From Clostridia bacterium (GTDB lineage Bacteria; Bacillota; Clostridia; Oscillospirales; Acutalibacteraceae), in contig JAGBSR010000228.1 of NCBI GenBank assembly GCA_017631745.1, positions 1 to 6,403 of the forward strand: a DNA stretch of 6,403 nucleotides, given 5' to 3'. Below are positions 4,971 to 6,403 of this stretch, one piece after another (the first letter of the stretch is position 1; every line of letters starts with the position of its first letter). The notes under the pieces are model-generated. The model was given only the letters and a program-made list of their open reading frames with translations, searched no databases and was not told the origin of the DNA. Made by a program: the position numbers and the translations under genes.

Positions 4971-6209
4971 ATGAATACAGACGATAAAGAAATCTTCCTC
5001 GAAGAAAATGAGGAAGATAACGAAGAATTTTACGACTTCAGATATAATAGTCTCAAGAAAAAGGGCGCCATTGTCAGCCTGATTATGATATGGCTTTTCT
5101 GCTTTATTATTTTCGGTGTGGCAGGTCTTCACTTTCTTACGGCAGACAGTGATTTTTCTGAGAGTGAAAACCGTGTACTTGCTGAGTTTCCTAGGCTTTC
5201 GGCGGCAACAGTTGCAGACGGTAGCTTTATGAGAGACTTTGAAACCTATCTTACAGACCAGTTTCCCTTCAGAGACGGCATTATATCTCTGAAAACCCTG
5301 ACAGACAGAATTGTCGGCAAGAATGAGGAAAACGGTGTCTACATCGGCAAAAACGGATATCTCTTTGACTCTCAGACGCCTCTTGACAAGAGCTTTGCAA
5401 AGAAACTCGGCAAGGCAGTGCTGGAGTTTAAAAACAAGCATCAGGATTTGGAAACGGCCTTTTTGCTCGTACCGAACTCATCCTATGTCTATTCGGAATA
5501 TCTGCCCGATTATCTCGAGACGGATGATCAGAGATGGCTCATCAGAGCTCTTCACAGACAGATGGAAGATGACAGTATACTCTGGCCTGCGGCAGCAAAA
5601 ATTTTAAAAAGCAATGCCGATGATGCTCAGCTTTATTACAAGACCGACCACCATTGGACCACAAGGGGAGCATACCTTATGTTTAAGGAAACAGCACTCT
5701 CGTGGGGTCTTGAAAAGGATGAGAAGTCCATTGATAAAAAGTTTGAGTTTTATGAGGTTTCAAATACCTTTGAGGGTACTCTGGCGTCAACCTCAGGTGT
5801 TCACGATGTCAGAGATACCGTTGAGATATGTGTGCCCAAAAAATCTGAGGGTACCTATGTGGTAAATCTTGAATCTTCGGGAGAAAAGACAGCATCGCTG
5901 TTTTTTAAGGAAAAGCTCAAAAACAAAAATCATTATGAGGTTTTCCTTGGCGGAAACTATGATAAGGTTATCATCACAACAGTTTCTCAATCCGACAGAA
6001 GTCTTCTTCTTATAAAGGACTCATATGCCAACTGTATGATTCCTATGCTGACACCATATTTCAATAAGATTGTTGTCATCGATCCACGTTATCTCACCGA
6101 CAGTCTTGACAGTATAATCAAAGAAAATGACTTCACCCATATGATGTATCTTTATAATGCAAATACACTTTTTGAAGACAGCTCTCTGATACCCTGTCTT
6201 GAATCATAA
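4971..6209 (+). CDS. DHHW family protein (AlgJ/AlgX-like acetyltransferase partner)
   Basis: 412 aa. A strongly acidic cytoplasmic N-terminus (about 4-19) precedes one transmembrane helix (about 32-55), so the main domain is extracytoplasmic. Family features follow: SESENRVLAEFP (63-74), QFPFRDGIISLK (97-108), IGKNGYLFD (125-133), KTDHHWTTRGAY (224-235) and LLIKDSYANCMIPML (346-360). Asp226, His228 and Ser351 are the expected counterparts of the Asp-His pair and Ser in AlgX/AlgJ, in the permuted order of that SGNH-like fold, so the active site looks intact. It probably accepts acyl groups from the MBOAT protein and places them on a surface polysaccharide. GAGGA lies 8 nt before the ATG. It is the last gene of the operon, with a terminator 5 bp after its stop. 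The very acidic cytoplasmic tail is unusual and might contact the MBOAT protein or a regulator. Confidence 0.93.
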   Translation: MNTDDKEIFLEENEEDNEEFYDFRYNSLKKKGAIVSLIMIWLFCFIIFGVAGLHFLTADSDFSESENRVLAEFPRLSAATVADGSFMRDFETYLTDQFPFRDGIISLKTLTDRIVGKNEENGVYIGKNGYLFDSQTPLDKSFAKKLGKAVLEFKNKHQDLETAFLLVPNSSYVYSEYLPDYLETDDQRWLIRALHRQMEDDSILWPAAAKILKSNADDAQLYYKTDHHWTTRGAYLMFKETALSWGLEKDEKSIDKKFEFYEVSNTFEGTLASTSGVHDVRDTVEICVPKKSEGTYVVNLESSGEKTASLFFKEKLKNKNHYEVFLGGNYDKVIITTVSQSDRSLLLIKDSYANCMIPMLTPYFNKIVVIDPRYLTDSLDSIIKENDFTHMMYLYNANTLFEDSSLIPCLES

Positions 6210-6213
6210 TACC

Positions 6214-6240
6214 AATCCCTCGTTTTACGGGGGATTTTTT
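6214..6240 (+). terminator. Rho-independent terminator of the four-gene operon
   Basis: A 9-bp stem, AATCCCTCG (6214-6222) with CGGGGGATT (6228-6236), contains one T-G wobble and has the loop TTTTA. It runs into six T (6235-6240), then GTTTG. It begins 5 bp after the TAA of the DHHW gene. Confidence 0.88.
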
Positions 6241-6263
6241 GTTTGATTTAAAAAGTGAAAAAT

Positions 6264-6297
6264 AAAAAAAGAGACTAATATTTTAAGTGGTCTCTTT
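6264..6297 (-). terminator. Hairpin terminator, probably for a leftward transcript
   Basis: AAAGAGAC (6268-6275) pairs with GTCTCTTT (6290-6297), and a wobble plus one further pair extend it inward around a loop of about 10 nt. The seven A at 6264-6270 give a T-run on the minus strand, so it best ends transcription coming from the right. On the plus strand the following T-rich DNA is interrupted, and it could serve as a weak backup for the operon. Confidence 0.65.
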
Positions 6298-6403
6298 CGT
6301 TTGTTTTACTATCCACCGAACTGTTTTCTTAATGCTTCTCACCCTATTGGGGTTCAAGTCCCTTATGCTGTTTATTTTATGTCAGATAAAAAACAACTCA
6401 GCA
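6298..6403. other. Intergenic right edge, no supported gene
   Basis: No coding region with a ribosome site is visible on either strand. The stretch holds a T-arm-like motif GGGGTTCAAGTCCC (6349-6362) without the rest of a tRNA, and an imperfect AT-rich inverted repeat (6366-6403, TGCTG with CAGCA outside, TTTTAT with ATAAAA inside) that the window edge cuts. Because the hairpin at 6264-6297 points to leftward transcription, this may be the 3' region of a gene beyond the edge. Confidence 0.5.

Noticed and set aside
4938..5441. Minus-strand open frame (167 codons) across the start of the DHHW gene
   Set aside because: It is antisense to the DHHW N-terminal region and reads through the intergenic ribosome site. 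Its sequence is Cys/Lys-rich and family-less, with no independent signals.
6284..6345. Short minus-strand peptide starting at a GTG and ending inside the hairpin at 6264-6297
   Set aside because: About 19 codons, no spaced ribosome site, and its stop lies in the terminator loop. Consistent with chance.
6290..6372. Complete tRNA gene around GGGGTTCAAGTCCC
   Set aside because: No 7-bp acceptor stem, D-arm, or anticodon stem-loop can be folded at the required distances, and no CCA-type end is present. Only the T-loop consensus matches.
6332..6403. Start of a plus-strand gene running off the right edge (MLLTLLGF...)
   Set aside because: It is open for 24 codons to the edge but has no ribosome site or promoter, and overlaps the T-arm-like and AT-rich palindrome sequence. 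Too short to support.

Overview
The window most likely comes from a Gram-positive, gut-type Clostridia relative (Oscillospiraceae/Ruminococcus-like). This is inferred from moderately AT-rich DNA, strong AGGAGG-type ribosome sites, two TTG starts, Thr/Glu-rich linkers and the family content (DUF4358, DHHW, MBOAT). No marker gene fixes the taxon.

Layout. Positions 1-213 are a convergent intergenic region. It has a rightward terminator for an unseen upstream gene (18-44), a very regular four-way-junction palindrome (55-151), and the leftward terminator of the first gene (169-205). On the minus strand, 214-1971 encodes a membrane protein with a cytoplasmic protein-kinase fold, an acidic Tyr-rich juxtamembrane segment, one transmembrane helix, a Thr/Glu repeat linker and an extracytoplasmic domain. 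Its kinase motifs are degenerate (HHN in place of HRD), so it reads as a probable pseudokinase. Positions 1972-2250 are a divergent control region: a near-consensus minus-strand promoter overlapped by an inverted repeat, and a weaker plus-strand promoter followed by a 20-bp-spaced direct repeat.

On the plus strand, 2251-6209 is a tight four-gene operon: SGNH/GDSL hydrolase, DUF4358 protein, MBOAT O-acyltransferase, DHHW (AlgJ/AlgX-like) protein. Spacings are a 4-bp overlap, then 15 and 15 bp, and a terminator follows at 6214-6240. Positions 6241-6403 hold a second hairpin, probably terminating a leftward transcript, and no convincing gene.

How the genes may work together. By analogy with alginate acetylation (AlgI/J/X/F) and other MBOAT-SGNH pairs, the MBOAT protein would carry acyl groups across the membrane. 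One or both SGNH-fold proteins would then transfer them to, or remove them from, a surface polysaccharide. DUF4358 would be an accessory surface protein. The divergent kinase-like receptor is a candidate sensor or regulator of the same envelope process, but that link rests only on gene position.
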